Positions 33,965 through 34,591 of a stretch of DNA of 34,591 bases are shown in pieces. The DNA is from DATEDA01 sp963789885 (GTDB taxonomy: Bacteria; Pseudomonadota; Gammaproteobacteria; Burkholderiales; SG8-39). How positions within the stretch are numbered: the stretch's first letter is position 1; the number at the start of each line of letters is the position of its first letter. The notes under the pieces are model-generated. The model was not told the origin of the DNA, made no database searches, and saw only the letters and a list, made by a program, of their open reading frames with translations. The position numbers and the translations under genes were made by a program. The DNA is taken from NCBI GenBank assembly GCA_963789885.1, contig CAWBNB010000072.1, positions 1-34,591 on the forward strand. Reading direction: 5' to 3'.

Positions 33965-34591
33965 GCGAAGCCGCGGTCTTTCTCGCCGGCGGCGTGCGCA
34001 CGCCGATCGGCAACTTCGGCGGTGCGCTCGCGGCCTCGTCGCGCCGCCGAGCTCGGGCGGCCTCGCGGCGCGCGCGGCGCTCGAGCGCTCGGGCCTGCCG
34101 GCGGCCGCGGTCGACGAGGTGATCGTCGGGCCACGCGCGCCAGGCCGGCAACGGTCCCAACCTCGCGCGCCAGGTCGGGCGCCGCGCCGGGCTCGCCGAC
34201 GACGGTGCCGGCGTTCACGATCAACAAGGCGTGCGCCTCGGGCCTGCAGGCGATCGTGAGCGGCGGCGCAGAGCGTGCGCCTCGGCGACTCGAGCGTGGT
34301 GCTCGCCGGCGGCACCGAGCACATGTCGAGCATCCCGTTCCTCGCGACCGACGTGCGCTGGGGCAAGAAGCTCGGCGACGAGCCGCTGCTCGACGCGATG
34401 TACCGCGACGGCTACCTGTGCCCGCTGTGCGACCAGCTGATGGGCGAGACGAGCGAGACGCTGGTGACGGACTACAAGATCTCGCGCCAGGACCAGGACG
34501 ACTACGCGCTCAGCAGCAATCGCCGCGCGGCGCGCGCGTGGGAGGAGGGGCGCTTCGCGCTCCGAGGTGGTGCCGGTCACGGTGGGCGAGG
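33961..34591 (+). CDS. Acetyl-CoA acetyltransferase (thiolase), 5' part, runs off the window
   Basis: ATG 33961 begins MSEAAVFLAGGVRTPIGNFG. The joined frame shows LPAAAVDEVIVG, HARQAGNGPNLARQ, the active-site Cys block TINKACASGLQAI, SVVLAGGTEHMSS and LVTDYKISRQDQDDYAL. These are the N-terminal half of a degradative or biosynthetic thiolase, which condenses or cleaves acyl-CoA; the catalytic Cys is in KACASG. The HGG/CxG C-terminal residues lie outside the window. At least six indels occur, typically an extra C or G in a GC run. Operon context with aldehyde dehydrogenase and acyl-CoA genes suits fatty or aromatic acid catabolism. Confidence 0.88.

Noticed and set aside
1..34591. CRISPR array, insertion sequence, integrase, phage genes or rRNA
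   Set aside because: No repeat-spacer pattern, transposase or integrase motifs, phage structural genes or rRNA stretches were seen.

Overview
The window is best read as two unrelated bacterial sequences joined at about 15,040-15,062, inside a livM-type permease gene. The left 15 kb is clean: every gene reads through without a frame break. Its content (TRAP permease end, FAH-family hydrolase, Rieske ferredoxin, 3-hydroxyisobutyrate-dehydrogenase-like enzyme, CocE-like hydrolase, zeta-class GST/maleylacetoacetate isomerase, branched-chain-amino-acid-type ABC transporter) suggests a GC-rich Pseudomonadota, probably a betaproteobacterium or a relative. The right 19.5 kb is also GC-rich, but almost every gene is broken by single-base indels, often every 30-100 bases, so gene calls there come from stitching frames together. 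It starts with a TonB-receptor C-terminus and a secreted protein ending in a FlgD-like sorting domain. That style is typical of Eisenbacteria/FCB-like phyla and not of the left half. Taxonomy is inferred from gene style only.

Left half: a TRAP DctM tail (1-145); an animal-type haem peroxidase (452-2038); a minus-strand pair made of a haem-oxygenase-like di-iron protein (3742-2810) and a small protein resembling a nitrile-hydratase-like leader (2574-2191); and a large SAM-cyclase-ATPase-TPR signalling protein (4084-7446). Next comes a divergent catabolic block. Dehydrogenase, Rieske and FAH genes run leftwards from 9543. CocE-like hydrolase, GST/MaiA, periplasmic binding protein, livH and livM run rightwards from 9748. 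The 204 bp between the two arms holds three inverted repeats. The transporter is cut off in livM, and its ATPases are absent because of the join.

Right half: TonB tail, FlgD-domain secreted protein and LamG-like protein (15.06-18.36 kb, +); then a minus-strand group read in the order DinB-cupin fusion, SPFH/band-7 protein, ribbon-helix-helix (RHH) regulator, unknown protein (21.26 down to 18.42 kb). Three 8-bp TGAYRTCA boxes at exact 11-bp pitch lie just before the SPFH gene. Then follow a small exported protein, an AtuA/DUF1446 protein, a MOSC protein, and a TetR regulator with its own terminator. After that come bioY, a 3-hydroxyacyl-CoA dehydrogenase, a histone-H1-like basic tail joined to a DinB domain, a lower-GC pair (PD40 lipoprotein and secreted protein), an M24 peptidase, and a coupled operon of aldehyde dehydrogenase, double-VOC protein, H1-like basic protein and thiolase that runs off the end.

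The items most worth following are the leader-like protein/di-iron enzyme pair, the phased operator of the SPFH-RHH operon, and the two H1-like basic segments that begin at GTGA stop/start overlaps. Any biological claim in the right half must wait for a corrected consensus.
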